Below are positions 47,164-58,816 of a stretch of DNA of 64,000 bases, piece by piece. The stretch is taken from positions 940,001 through 1,004,000 of the forward strand of contig NC_063079.1 in the NCBI RefSeq assembly GCF_022605165.1, given 5' to 3'. Numbering within the stretch: position 1 is the stretch's first letter; the number at the start of each line of letters is the position of its first letter. The notes beneath the pieces are model-generated. The model searched no databases. It worked only from the letters and a program-made list of their open reading frames with translations, and was not told the origin of the DNA. The position numbers and the translations under genes are program-made. The DNA comes from Purpureocillium takamizusanense (Eukaryota > Ascomycota > Sordariomycetes > Hypocreales > Ophiocordycipitaceae).

Positions 47164-49662
47164 ATGGGGAACAACAAGCGGAAGACGCCCGCAGCCGTCG
47201 CGGGCGGCCCAAAGGAGCGTCACAAGCGCGCCCAGAGGCATGCCAACGCTTCGCTTTCGCCCCAGCCGCCTCCGGGCCTGGGAGCAAAACGCCCACTCCC
47301 TCAGCCCAAGGACAAGCATCACACCTACTTCGAATTCGTTGAGAACAAGGACAGAAAGAAGAAACTCGATTGCGTGGTGAGTGAAACCGGGCCCCTCACA
47401 TCGTCCCCGAACCGCCTCGCTGATCTTGCCACAGAACGTTTCCACCTACAAGCCTCCTCAGGGCTACAGCTACATTCCTGTCGGTCATCCAGAACTGACC
47501 CGGCTCTGCAAAGAGCTATCGCGAGAGCAGGGCGTCAAGATCTATATTGTTTCAGTAGGAGACCTTGACGACCGCCAGGGCCGCGTGCGTGTCAAGGCTA
47601 AGAACGAGCAGAACTGCGGTCTTTCCGGAACCCCGAGCTTTGCCAACCAGATGAGCCGGATGGGCTTTCATTTTTCGTCTGCCATCGTGGACAAGGCCAA
47701 AGAGATGTTGTCCCTGGATGACCTTTCGTACCCCATCTCTGGTCCGTCTCGGGCTCCGGAACCCATTCCAGAGTCACAAGCAGAGTACCACGCGCAGGCC
47801 GATGCCGTGCTGCGGGACCTGTTTCCCCGGATCCCCAATACTGACCGCCAGATCATCATCGATCATGCGTTCACGCGAGTAAGTGCCTACTCAGCCAATC
47901 TGACCTGGCAAGCCATGCTCGACAAAGCTAACGAATGCGTCACAGCGTGACCGCTACAAGGGTGAGCCACCTGTTGGCCTGTCTGCCGACATGACGCTTG
48001 CGCGCAGAGTGCAGCTTGCAGTTCTTGCCCATATACGGCATAGTCATACTAGGTATGACGAATTGCTCAAAGAGATGCAATGGATTGATGCCAGAAGAAT
48101 TGTTCAGTCGACGTGCCTGGATTTCCTCGTCAAGTGGCGGGGTGACGAAGAGACCGGACGCGACCAGCTCGAAGAGATCCTGCGAGAGGTTGTCGTCATC
48201 TCAGACTCCGAAGACGAAGAAGAGTCCGCCGACGAGGAGCTGTCGGGTCCCAACCCAGCTGCCCTCACAGGCCCTCAACAACCCGGATTCTCCACGGCGG
48301 CAACTCGAGAGCCTTCGTCCCTAAGCCCGTCCCACCCCGTGGCGCAACCGCCCACCAACAACGTCCGTACTACCCAACGACTTCAGCGACGTGGTTTCAG
48401 GAGATATGCCGCTGTCCAGGTAGCATGGGCCGCCGCTCGCGAGCGAAATCGCGAAGATCAGAACCAGGAGCCTCCACAAGGCGCGCCGGCATCTGCCGAG
48501 GTGCCCAACGTGACTACGTCCCATCTCCCCAATGAGCCTCGTGCCCCCGTGAGCTTTAGCCTACCAGGACGGGCGCCAAGCTCGAATGGCTACGTTCCGC
48601 ATACTGTGAGTCAGGATGTCTCTGCCATCCGGGGGCAAGCTCCGTACGCAGAGGTTCACCGTGCTGCCCGCCAGCCTCCTCTCGGTACATCGGCGCCACG
48701 TCCTCCACGCGGTGACAGCCTCAGAGATTTGGTCGTCCCCTCTATCGAGGGCCCGGGGTATGCCGTCTCCGGTGCCTCCAGTATGTCCGACGATCGGTTT
48801 GTGTTTCCACCGTCTCACCGGGGTGTGGGACCCTACACTGAACCTGTTTCCGTGCCGGTGGTCCACGATGGGCAGCATGGCTTCATCGCGGGACCGCGAA
48901 GTGCTAACGACCGGCTGCCATTCCCGCGCACAAGCCCTCGCGACTATCACGCTGAAGGCGTTCTCCAGCATCAGATGTCTGGACACGATCAGGGCGTACA
49001 TGGCACTGAGCGACGGGTGGAACAAAGCATTCCTTACCCTCCTCGACCTTACGATACCCCGCGCGCCGACGGCAATTCGCAAACCTCTGGACGACCCGCG
49101 CCCGATCGTATTGTCGTGAATGCTGCCGCACCGGGAAACCCGTCCAATCCGATCGTTATGGAAGATCGAGGCGGTTTCTACGAGAGAGTCTCAGTGCCCG
49201 AACCTGCCGGTCTGCCTAGCCGTCGAGTGACAGGCGTGCCGGCTCGACACAGGGTCGTCTCAGGGGAAGAAGGCTCCAGGATCCTGCGAGAAACCCAAGG
49301 CGCGCCCGGGGTCGAGATTATCCCTCTTTCTCGTCCTGGCAACGCGACTCACTCAATGCACCCCAACAGTAGCTTGGTGGCAGATCGTGGTCTCGGACGT
49401 CCATGGGAAGCCGCGCCGCATCCTGCTCAAGGACAACCCGGTTATCTTGATGCAAACCACGGTTATGCGCCACAGCCAGCATTGGGACCGTATCCACCTC
49501 CATCGCCGCACGGTTATCGGGAAGAGTAAGTTGGGCTGCGTCCCGCGTCACGTCCCGTTGTACGACGCAGGCCTTCTCACATTGTCTAGGTCGCGAACCG
49601 GAGTCTTGCATTCGGGTCAGCCATTTCCGGTGCCTTTTCAGGCGGAGCCTCACTACCGTTAG
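47164..49662 (+). CDS. DUF2293 domain protein with disordered C-terminus
   Basis: 769 residues from exons 47164-47376, 47435-47878, 47946-49525 and 49590-49662. The N-terminus is basic (MGNNKRKTPAAV). The conserved DUF2293 core lies at about 190-270: AVLRDLFPRIPNTDRQIIIDHAF, then VGLSADMTLARRVQLAVLAHIRH, then CLDFLVKWRGDEE. Acidic SDSEDEEE follows near 285-295, and the rest is Pro/Ser/Arg-rich and disordered. The last exon is a prediction: reading through at 49526 would end the protein at once with EE, whereas the GTAAGT donor and TCTAG acceptor add VLHSGQPFPVPFQAEPHYR. The function of DUF2293 is not established, although the basic N-terminus and acidic tract suit a nuclear protein. Confidence 0.8.
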
Positions 49663-50537
49663 ATAGTTCCGCCGCCGCCTCCAGGCCGCCATGGCCATTT
49701 CGGCCCGGAATTTCCTGCTCGCACACCTTATCCTGACGGAGTCCATACACTCCGATGAGCGGTGGTGCGACGTTCGTCGCGTTACCCGTTGACAGTGTCT
49801 TGTCTCGGCTTCCCGGCAACAAAGGCTTCAGCCTACACCCGATGGATTAACCCCGCGTACTATTGTTTTGGCGGCATTTATGTGTCGCATGGCGTTTGCA
49901 TCTCGTGATGAATGGTCGGCGTCGTTGCTGGGACGGAGGTTAGAACGCGGTTGCTCAGCGATCGATGCCTTAGTCAATCCCTCAGAAATCATGTCTGAAC
50001 GAGAAAACGAACGAATACCCCCCTGCGCGTCTTGGAGACGGCTAGACAGTCTGGAACCAGCTGGCGATGGAATCATGAGCATTCAGGATGACGGACGGCA
50101 TCAGTGTCTTTTTTTGTCTTTCCTTTGCAGGCATGGCAGGCGATGGGACGGCGTTTCGGACTAGAGAGCGAGCATATGTTGAGAGGTTTATCTGCACGAG
50201 TACTAGAAGAATCATACAATGTTTGACATCCCATTGATGACTGCCTACATGCGGCGGCGTGACAAGTCCATATGTAGTCTTTCCTTTTCTTTTCCTTTTA
50301 CTCTAGCAAACGCAAATAACAGGTCAACGCCAAATCGTGATACTACCAAAGCCAACGGCCGCCACACACGCGGCGGACCTCATTCATGAACGTGGGTATT
50401 TAGCTTGGAGCAGGCAAGATGATCGATCATCCATATGCCATCACCCTGGGCCGAAGGTCTTGCCTTTACGCCTCGGCTCGCTCCCTGTCCCCTCCTCCCT
50501 CCCTTCCCCCTTTCAGGCGCACCATATTGGCAGTGGT
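49663..50537. other. Convergent intergenic region
   Basis: 875 bp between converging genes. Sequence includes T-rich tracts near 50108-50135 and 50280-50300, possible polyadenylation regions. No gene seen. Confidence 0.5.
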
Positions 50538-53500
50538 CTAGTTGCGGCCCTTCCTGCCCTTGTGCACGCCGCCTCCCACAGACGGGCCGTGCTGCTTCTC
50601 CATGCCCAGACCTCTCCTTCCGGCCGCAATGCCTCCCTTGCCGCTTCGCGCGCCGCCGCGGCCACCACCACCACGGCCGCCACTGCCGCGCATGGGCCCG
50701 CCTCGGCCCCCGCGGAACTTGCCCCCGCGGTCGCCGCCGCGCCCGGGGCTAATCTTATTCTTGATGGCGGCGGCGTCGCCGTCATCAAGGTCCTCCATGT
50801 CGTCGTCGTCCCTGGAGCGTCGGTTCGAGAACTTGAGCTTGCCGCCGCGGCCGCGCTTGGCAGCGTCCTTGCCCTTGAGGGCGGCAACGTAGGCGCCCAC
50901 GCCAGACGCGCCCTGGGGCTTGTCGACATCCATGGCGCCGTCGTCGTCGGCCTCGTCGTCGCTATCCTTGCCGAGGATGAGCTTGCCGTCGAGGTCGGTC
51001 TTGGCCTTGGTCTTGGTGGGCTTGCGGAGCTTGACGGGTTTGGTGGAGGAGATGTTGGCGAGCGCCTTCTTGTCGAGAAGGTCGAGCGGCTCGTCTTCGT
51101 CCTCGACAATGTATGTTCTGCCGCCCTTCTGTGTCTTCTTGCGAGGCTTGGCATCGGCATCGTCGTCCGAGGCAGCATCGTCGTCTGAATCACTGCTATA
51201 GAGCGCTTGGTCGTACTCGTTTTCGAACTGTCGCTTGGGCTGGTCATCGTCTTCGTCGCCGCTAGCGTCCTCGTCGTGACCGGCCCGGGAGGCGTCCTTC
51301 TTCTTCTTAGCCCTCTCCTTGGTTTTGCGGATGTTGACCACGAGCTTCCTGTCCGACTCGGGGCAGTTCTGGTGGATGAGATCGAAACCAAACCGACGGA
51401 CCATCCGCTCCAGGATGTGCTTGACCTTGGCCTTGAAGTGGCCCTTGTGCTCGTTGCTCCACACAATCAAGTTTGGCACCAGGGTAGACAACCGAGGAAC
51501 CATGAGCTCGACGGGCAAGCTGATGACGCACACCTTGACGAAGCCCAGGCAGCTCTTGACGATTTCTCTGTTGTTCGAGGTCAGGAAGAGGTCCATAGTT
51601 TGGACCAGGTCTGAGAGCGTTTGCTCGCTGAGGCCGGAGCGGAACTCGTAGAGAAGTCGGCTGATGGCAGTGATGGAGGCGGATATCATGTGGGGCGTGC
51701 TTCCGGCCAGACCTGCGCTGACCATGGTGAAGAATTCCTCAATGTTGGCCTTACCAGCGGTGGCGTCGGCAGGCATGCGAGGCACCTTGCTGTTGTCGAT
51801 CGTGGCGCCGTCCGCAGCGACCATGCGGTGTCCCATCTGCACGAGCAGCTCGTACGCCGTCTCTCTCGCGCGCTCATTGTTCTCCTTGCAGCAGATGACG
51901 ACCTCACTAAGGACCGAAGGGATGAAGTGGAGAGAGTTGTCAGGGATAAAAGGCAGGAGAGCGAGAATCGCGGCCAATCGTTCACGTCGAGCGGGAGCAG
52001 ACACCTTCTCGGAGGAAGACAGGATGAGCTGCTGCATCTCGGCGGTCCTCTCCTGCATGGCGATCTTGCCAAGTTCAGAGTCAGCCAGCCGCGGAATTAG
52101 CTTGTAGGCCTTCTTCTGCAACTGAGGCTCGTCATCCTTGAAGATGATGACGTTCGCGATCTCGAACAGCGCTGCAAAGCTCTCGCGGGGCAGATAGGCG
52201 GACATGGTAATGACCAGGTCCATGAGCGTCTGCGCTGTGGACGGCATGTGATCCTCTGATTTTTGCTGCTTGCCTTTCTTCTCGACGGGGGCACTGTTTT
52301 GCAGTTCCGAGGCGAGCATCTTGCTGACACGGTCGAAAGTGTCAATGACTTCTTGGTGGGGCGTGATGCTCAGGAAGGCGTTGATGGTCTGGAGAATGGG
52401 GCCGCGGCTCTGCGGGAGGGTCTGCGTGTAGACGTTGAACATGACCGCCAACATGTTTCCGGCAAACTGGCCGAGGTATGCCAAGTTGGCCTTAGCAGCA
52501 TCCCGGGATACCCTGCTTTGCAGCAGAAAGTCGTCCTCATCTTCCCCAATGCTGGCAATCGCCTGGTTCGACTCGATCAGCACCTTGAGGGCCCTGCAAA
52601 CATCTAACCGCAGGTTGACCTGCTTGTACAGGAGGTTGGCGAGCATCTCGGCAAAGGACTGATCGAAAGCCTCGGGCAGGTCGAGCGGGAGGTCGCAGTA
52701 ACCAGGGAGGATAGACCATGTCTGTTGCACCAGCGTCTCGTAGATCTTGATCTCCATCGTCTTCTCAGCATCTCCATGGTCCAGGACCTTTTGGAACATC
52801 AGCTCGCTGAGGGGAACCATCTCCTTCTTGAAATGGGCGAGGTTGGTGTTGCTAGTGTAGTCTCGCAGAATGGGGAACAGCCATGCACGACCGTTTTGGC
52901 CCTTGACCGGCTTGACGATATTGAGCGGCAGAACAGACAAGACAGCCTCGGGCCCCATTGCCTGAACGGCTTGGCCAATGACCTCGTCTGCCTCCTTCTT
53001 CTTGTGAAATGACGGGTTCTCTCGGATCTCGCCGATGGTGCGTGTAATGTTGAGCATTCTCGGATACGACTGCCATCGCAGGGAGGTGAACATGGCACCC
53101 ATTACGTTGAAGGTCTGCAACCAGGCGGCCTGGAACTGGACAGTGAGCAGCGACTCGGCCGTCTTGACGACCTTGTCCAAAACCTTTTCGTCGTATATTG
53201 ACGGCTCGACGATGACTTGCTGGGGCACGCAGTTGGCCATGAACGAGACGAGGCACTCGGAAGCCGAGATGCGGATGTTTTCGGAGTGTGACTCGAGGAA
53301 TTGCGCGACCATTGCGAACAGCTCAGGGAGTTTTTGGAAGGTCTCGTCGGGCTCGACCTGCGCAGATACGTCGAATCCACGGGAAAGGATAGCCAGCCAG
53401 GGAGGCACAAGCTGAGTGTCGTTGGCAGCCGGCCGCAGCTCGGAGATAATTTCCATAAGCCGTGGCAGCTTCGCAGAAGAGACCTCATCGGACATGCCCT

Positions 53501-54389
53501 CGAAGATCATCTCGAAGATCTCGAAGCCAGCCATGGTCATGTACTCGTTGCCCGTCTTGGCTATGCTCAGCAGCAGCTCACACAGCGACTCTATTTTGGT
53601 GCTCGGCCAGCCGCCACTCGCTGCAGCAACGGTCTTGACCAGCTGCAGGGCGTGTATCAATGCCGGGTCGTGCGTCGTCGCGGCCAGCTTCTTGCCCTTG
53701 CGGGCCTGCGCCGCCTTGCCAGCCAAGTCCTCGAGATTCTTGAGCGCTGTGCCGGCGCACATGTCCGCCGCGGGGTGGTCGAGCGAGGGGCTCGGCGGCG
53801 GGTTCTTGAGAACCCTCTTGAGCGCGTCCTGGGCGCGCTTGCGCACCTTGGGGCGGGGGTCGAGGGAGAGGTTGAGGAGGCCGGCGACGGCGCGGCGGGG
53901 GCCGATTTGCGTGACGCCGAGCTCCCACGAAGGCGCATCCTGGGCGAGGAGGAGGGACTCGAGGCAACCTATGGAGGTGCGGAGGAGTATGGGCTCGGCA
54001 TCCTGCATCAGCAGCACGGGGGCGAGCAGGGTCAGGATCTGGGTGAATTTGGAGCGCAGAAGCGGCTGCGGGGCGAAGGGCGTGACGACGTCGAGGAGGT
54101 AGACGACGGGGGTCGCCAGCTCGATGTTGACGACTCCATTAGCATTAGCCTGCTGCAAGAGGGCGAGCAGGGCAGCGAAGTAGCCGGTGGGCGTGGGCGC
54201 GGTGTTTTGCTCTTTCAATGTCGATTCGACGGCTTGGAGGACGACGACGGTCTGCGACAAAAAAGTCAGTAACGAGAGGGTACACCGGGTGGGCGATGGG
54301 GCTCCGCTGCGTACCCTTTGCTGGCTCTGAAGCCCTGGAGACTTGATCTTGTCCAGCTTCTCAGCCAGAGTCGGCGTGGGCGTCGCCAT
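50538..54389 (-). CDS. RRP12: RRP12-like ribosomal RNA processing / export protein
   Basis: Large HEAT-repeat protein binding pre-40S and pre-60S particles and assisting their nuclear export. Exons are 54389-54315 (25 codons) and 54251-50538, giving 1262 residues (yeast 1228, human 1297). The 63-bp intron is in frame with no stop, has a TACTGAC branch site and ends CGCAG, so its retention would insert 21 residues. The HEAT array spans most of the protein. Family-like segments include ARKGKKLAATTHDPALIHAL (about 240) and RMVRRFGFDLIHQNCP (about 1000). An acidic stretch and a GGRGGGGRGGARSG-type RGG tail follow, typical of the C-terminus. It is divergent from VPS29. Confidence 0.93.
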   Translation of the reverse strand: MATPTPTLAEKLDKIKSPGLQSQQRVRSGAPSPTRCTLSLLTFLSQTVVVLQAVESTLKEQNTAPTPTGYFAALLALLQQANANGVVNIELATPVVYLLDVVTPFAPQPLLRSKFTQILTLLAPVLLMQDAEPILLRTSIGCLESLLLAQDAPSWELGVTQIGPRRAVAGLLNLSLDPRPKVRKRAQDALKRVLKNPPPSPSLDHPAADMCAGTALKNLEDLAGKAAQARKGKKLAATTHDPALIHALQLVKTVAAASGGWPSTKIESLCELLLSIAKTGNEYMTMAGFEIFEMIFEGMSDEVSSAKLPRLMEIISELRPAANDTQLVPPWLAILSRGFDVSAQVEPDETFQKLPELFAMVAQFLESHSENIRISASECLVSFMANCVPQQVIVEPSIYDEKVLDKVVKTAESLLTVQFQAAWLQTFNVMGAMFTSLRWQSYPRMLNITRTIGEIRENPSFHKKKEADEVIGQAVQAMGPEAVLSVLPLNIVKPVKGQNGRAWLFPILRDYTSNTNLAHFKKEMVPLSELMFQKVLDHGDAEKTMEIKIYETLVQQTWSILPGYCDLPLDLPEAFDQSFAEMLANLLYKQVNLRLDVCRALKVLIESNQAIASIGEDEDDFLLQSRVSRDAAKANLAYLGQFAGNMLAVMFNVYTQTLPQSRGPILQTINAFLSITPHQEVIDTFDRVSKMLASELQNSAPVEKKGKQQKSEDHMPSTAQTLMDLVITMSAYLPRESFAALFEIANVIIFKDDEPQLQKKAYKLIPRLADSELGKIAMQERTAEMQQLILSSSEKVSAPARRERLAAILALLPFIPDNSLHFIPSVLSEVVICCKENNERARETAYELLVQMGHRMVAADGATIDNSKVPRMPADATAGKANIEEFFTMVSAGLAGSTPHMISASITAISRLLYEFRSGLSEQTLSDLVQTMDLFLTSNNREIVKSCLGFVKVCVISLPVELMVPRLSTLVPNLIVWSNEHKGHFKAKVKHILERMVRRFGFDLIHQNCPESDRKLVVNIRKTKERAKKKKDASRAGHDEDASGDEDDDQPKRQFENEYDQALYSSDSDDDAASDDDADAKPRKKTQKGGRTYIVEDEDEPLDLLDKKALANISSTKPVKLRKPTKTKAKTDLDGKLILGKDSDDEADDDGAMDVDKPQGASGVGAYVAALKGKDAAKRGRGGKLKFSNRRSRDDDDMEDLDDGDAAAIKNKISPGRGGDRGGKFRGGRGGPMRGSGGRGGGGRGGARSGKGGIAAGRRGLGMEKQHGPSVGGGVHKGRKGRN

Positions 54390-54917
54390 CTTGTCGAATC
54401 GCGTACGCCGGACTGAGGAAGTACGGTGAGGAAACGATGGTCGGGCCTCGAAGAAGTTCCACCACCCAAAAAAAGAGTGTGTCGTTCGACGGCCAAAAAA
54501 AAATTCCTTATCGAAGGCACGGCAGCGGGGGGTCTGGCCCGATAAGACTTAGTGCCGTCCCCTCTCGCAGTGGAGTTTTGGCAGGGACCACCATCTCGAG
54601 CGTCAGCGGTGGAGACGGAGGTGCAGCGCCTACCGAAATGGATGCTACAGGCGGTCAACCGCAGGTGGTACCTACCTATCGCTGTAACGGGTGCCCGTTC
54701 CCTCCGAAGCTGCCGCTGACGTCCATCCGCTGACGACGCGAGAGCTCCCGCCTAGCACTAACCCAGCCTTGCGCTCATGAGGGGCATGCCGGCGACATCA
54801 TCGGAGCCGCATTGAGCTTCCAGCAACACCCCCTCGGGCCACCAATTACCCGTCGCATTTGGTCCCGGTCGCGTCGCGCGCGAGGCCAGATAAATCTGAA
54901 GACGAAACGCAGCAGCC
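54390..54917. promoter_or_regulatory. RRP12-VPS29 divergent promoter region
   Basis: 528 bp between two start codons facing away from each other. It must hold both promoters, apart from possible elements in the genes. A-runs at 54466-54471 and 54496-54504 are visible. No TATA box is obvious. Confidence 0.6.
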
Positions 54918-55779
54918 ATGGCGTTCCTCATCCTCGTCATTGGGGACATGCACATCCCGGACCGCGCGCTCGACATTCCCCCAAAGGTGCGCGCGCGGCC
55001 TCACCAACCCGCCCCCCCCCCCCCTTCTTTGCGAACTCGTCCTCTTTCCTCTACGTTATTCTCAGAGCGCCAACTAACTAGCCGTTTTTGTATGTATTCT
55101 GCAGTTTAAGAAGCTCCTCGCCCCCGGCAAGATTGGCCAGACGCTCTGCCTCGGCAACCTCACGGACAAGCACACGTACGACTACCTCCGCTCCGTCGCG
55201 CCGGACCTCAAGATCGTCAAGGGCCGCTACGACGTCGAGGCCACCTCCCTGCCGCTCACGCAGGTCGTCACCCACGGCGGCATCCGCATCGGCTTCCTCG
55301 AGGGCTTCACCCTCGTCTCCAGCGAGCCCGACCTGCTCCTCGCCGAGGCCAACCGCCTCGACGTCGACGTCCTCTGCTGGGGCGGCACCCACCGCTTCGA
55401 CGCCTTCGAGTACATGGACAAGTTCTTCGTCAACCCCGGCAGCGCCACCGGCGCCTTTGTCAACGGCTGGGCCGCCCAGGACGGCGAGGATCCCACCCCG
55501 AGCTTCTGCCTGATGGATGTACGTTTTGCGCCTGGTGCCGCGCCGCGCCGCACCGCTGCCCCCTTATATATTATCCCGCGCCCGCGATGGGGACGGGACG
55601 GGGCAGAAGGAGACAAAGGGAGAGAACCAGCTGACGCCGTGCCCCAGGTCCAAGGAATATCACTTACACTCTACGTGTACCAGCTGCGCACAGACGACAA
55701 GGGCAACGAGAACGTGGCGGTAGAGAAGGTTACCTACACGAAGCCGGTTGAGCCGACGCCCGGCCCTTCTTCATCATGA
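54918..55779 (+). CDS. VPS29: Retromer subunit Vps29
   Basis: Vps29 is a metallophosphoesterase-fold scaffold of the retromer complex that recycles receptors from endosomes to the Golgi. Exons are 54918-54986, 55105-55518 and 55648-55779, all phase 0, giving 204 residues (human 182). The start MAFLILVIGDMHIPDRALDIP holds the D-x-H metal-site motif. LCLGNL follows in exon 2, and THGGIRIGFLEGF and WGGTHRFDAFE are the other phosphoesterase-like loops. The protein ends with a short Pro/Ser tail. In this family the metal site is usually degenerate and catalytically inactive. Intron 2 (129 bp) has a CAGCTGAC branch site. Confidence 0.95.
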
Positions 55780-56193
55780 TACTACAGCTCATCACGGCAG
55801 ATTTCCACACCCAGAGGCGCAAATGGCGACAGCAACTCCCGCCACCAAGTCGATAACCGCATTTATTGAGCTCCTGCAATAGTCTCGCTCCCCAGATGAA
55901 CGCAGTGAAGCGCGTTCGTTCCTTGCACCAGTGGGCAGATCATGGGGCCACACGTTGTTTAAAGGCGAGACAGTGTCCCGTGTACGCCAAATCCAAAAGT
56001 CAAACATGGACAAAAGAGTCAAATAAACATAAAGTATCTCCGTCGCTTGGTATCTCGAATATCATCCGAAGCTCAATGTGCGTCGCCAAACCATGTGCAA
56101 ATCCCGGACCGCCATCGCAGACAATCTACCGTAAACGCCCGTTGCTTCATTATGATACTCCCTGCCACTCCCCAGGCAAAGATCCATCAGTCA
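55780..56193. other. Convergent intergenic between VPS29 and shugoshin
   Basis: 414 bp, A/T-richer than the flanking genes, with AAATAAACATAAAG near 56018-56034, a plausible polyadenylation region for VPS29. No gene seen. Confidence 0.5.
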
Positions 56194-58272
56194 TTATACC
56201 ATCATGCTTCTTCGCCTTGAAGAGGCTCGAGTCTTTTCGCCGTCGGTGGCCGACGACGCACGGCGCGCAGACGTCGTTTGCCGCCGATTGGATCGTTTCG
56301 CCTCTACAGTGTCGTCCTCCTTCTCCACTTGAGGCGACGAACTCGTAAACTCATAGATGTCGGTGTCGCCGGAGCCGCTCGTGTCTGCGCTGGTGTCCGC
56401 TTCTCGTGGCTTGTCCGGTGGGCCAGCGCCAGCCTCTTCGGGCACTTCGATCGCCTTGACTGTTGCTGATGACGGCCGACGCCGCCTCTCCGTGGCGACA
56501 GAGGCCGGCAGCTCCTGAGGGGGCGAGGTCTTGTTGGCCAGAGGGCTTTCTGGCGTCCTGCCAGCATCAGCTTCGGCGGGTTGGGTGTTCACGCTCAGCA
56601 GCTTGGCACCAGACCCGTTGACATCCGACTCGCGCTTCAGCTTGTCCAAGGGCTCAGCTTGGCTGCTCCGTCGCGCATATTTGCCTTCTCCAGCAACTGC
56701 GTCGAACAGTTCCTTGGTCGGCCGCCGCATCTTATCCCTCAGGTTCGGCTCGGCATAGCTGACTGCCGTCCTATTTCGTCTGCTCGGTCGCAACATCTCT
56801 CCCTTGGACAAAATATCCAGTGGGGGAGGCGTGTCACCCCTGTGGCCACTGGCATCAGGTGCTGGCTCGGGAGAATTTGGAGACAGGAGCGCGGGTTCCG
56901 CAACCGGTACGCTCAATTCGACAGTAGCTGGGGGTGGCAATTCTGGTATAGATATGGCCTCAATCTTGACCGGCTCCACCTTGGCCAGGGCGGCACTCTT
57001 TGTCTTCGCCTTGGAGCGTTCTCTCGACACCTTGGGCTTGGCTAGGTCTGCTTTGGCTTCCGCGACCTCATCGGTTGACTTTTTCGACTTCTTCGGCGAA
57101 CTGATGTCGTCATTGGTGTTCTTCGCTGACAGCGGTTTACGTGTGGTATTGTCGACAGCAAGCCTCTCACGAGCTTCCTTTCTGATGTTGGCGAGCTCTT
57201 TTAGCGTCTTGCCACCTCCAGCCTTGTCTCGAATGGACTGCTTCTCCGGCCCAGTTCGGAAAGGGCGGTTTTCGTCGCTGACCCGCTGGAGTGGCATGTT
57301 TTCGGCATCTTCTTGTGCGGTGAACTTGCGCTTCGATCCAGCCTTAATGGGTACGGACGCGGTGGTTTCACTGGCCAGTGACCGGAGTTGCGGCGGAATG
57401 GTGGGCTCAATTTTCTTCTCTGGTGAAGCCACGCATGGACGGTGGGCCTCGTTTACCTTTGGTGATTGAATCAATTTCGGTTGTGCAGATTCAGCATTGT
57501 CCTTAGCGCCGGCCTCTGGCGCTCTTGCTGGAATAGCGCGACTAGGAGAGTCGACCTTGACGGGGTCTCGATCAATGAATTGAGACCTCGGCGGCGGCCC
57601 AAGTTCGGGGGAGTCTGTCGTGTCGGCTTCTTCGGCCTCTGACTGAAGGGCGAGGATTTGTTCATGGCTATATGCTAGTGGTCAGTCGCGACCACTCACG
57701 CAAAGGGTAGAGCAAGCGTACTTCATGGACTTGCGGGGGTAGGACTTGGCTTCTGCAATGTGTCCCAGCTCCTCTATATCCCGGGCGACTTCACGGAGTC
57801 TTCTTTGCGATGGACTGGGCCGACTCGCACTAAAGCTCATGCGGGGTCTGACCGACTTCCTCACGCGCGGCGAGTGCTTCTTCATAGGCGGCTCGAGGCC
57901 GAGGCCTGCCAAGAGAGTTCCCCATTCTGTGAGCTGCGACTCTAGCTTATTCTTGATTGCCAACGCGTGGTCGGCTATCCGGCGGGAGTCATTGTCTTCG
58001 ACTTGCTTTTCGAGCTCAAGGATCCGTCCACGGAGCTCGAGGTTCTCGGAGAGCATGCATGCACATTCGTTTTCGAGCTCGCGGATGCGCAGCGCGCGGA
58101 TGTTGTTCGACTTGGCAAGGTCTCTATTTTGGCGGAGGAACTTCTTGCGAACTGGCCGGCAATAGGGTCAGAAGAGCTCCGTCCGCGAAGGGTTCGCGTA
58201 GCGCAGAGGGAGGGGAAACATACGCGTCTCGATGCTGTCCGAAGACACGGGGGGTTCGTTAAGTCTAGCCAT
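56194..58272 (-). CDS. SGO1: Shugoshin
   Basis: Shugoshin recruits PP2A and protects centromeric cohesin during meiosis and/or mitosis. Exons are 58272-58224, 58151-57722 and 57667-56194, giving 650 residues. The N-terminus after splicing begins MARLNEPPVSSDSIETL and runs into KKFLRQNRDLAKSNNIRAL and RIRELENECACMLSENLELR, the conserved coiled coil (about 17-75) that dimerises and binds PP2A. The conserved basic shugoshin motif is at about 454-478 (PSRRNRTAVSYAEPNLRDKM), which in the family binds phosphorylated histone H2A. The region between them is basic and disordered, and the tail is Ser/Arg-rich. Introns are 72 and 54 bp with GACTGAC/TTCTGACC branch sites. It is divergent from DAD2. Confidence 0.93.
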
Positions 58273-58816
58273 AGCTCATCCTGTGAGGTGGATGCCTGCT
58301 ATCGCCGCGTGCTGTGGTCAAGTATTGATGGTCTGTAGCCACGGGAGGGAGCGTGAGGTGACGACGATGCAAGGCTCAAGGCGCGACTCGACCCGCATGA
58401 GTTGGAGTGGTGACTACAGTGGCGGGCGGGTGGACAGTAGAGGGCGATAATTTCTTGGGGTGTCATTATTTACGTTTGGCCTTTTCTGGTTTAGCGCGGG
58501 CTGGAATGGCGTGCAGGGCTGGTTGCCGGGGCGCTGGAAACACTGGAGCCCGCGAGCCCGCTCAACGCACGTGTGAGCTGAGGGGTTCGACAGGCACAGG
58601 CAGTTTCCAGTGATTTTCAGTGGGGCAAACCCTCCAGCAGCCATCAGCGCGTTGGCACTGGAACACGTGAGATGGGATGGGAGCTATAGTTACCCCACCA
58701 GCCCATTCAGGACGCGCCGACATCTACAAAGCTCTACCGCGTTTGCAAGTTCACCGACTCGTGCAGAGCACAAGGTCCAGAGACACGACAGCCAACGACG
58801 CAGCGCCCGGCCGGAC
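58273..58816. promoter_or_regulatory. Shugoshin-DAD2 divergent promoter
   Basis: 544 bp between the start codons of two chromosome-segregation genes. An ACGCGT-type (MCB-like) element is not obvious in a quick reading; CACGTG-like ACGCACGTGTG is present at 58566-58576. No other gene fits in the interval. Confidence 0.6.
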
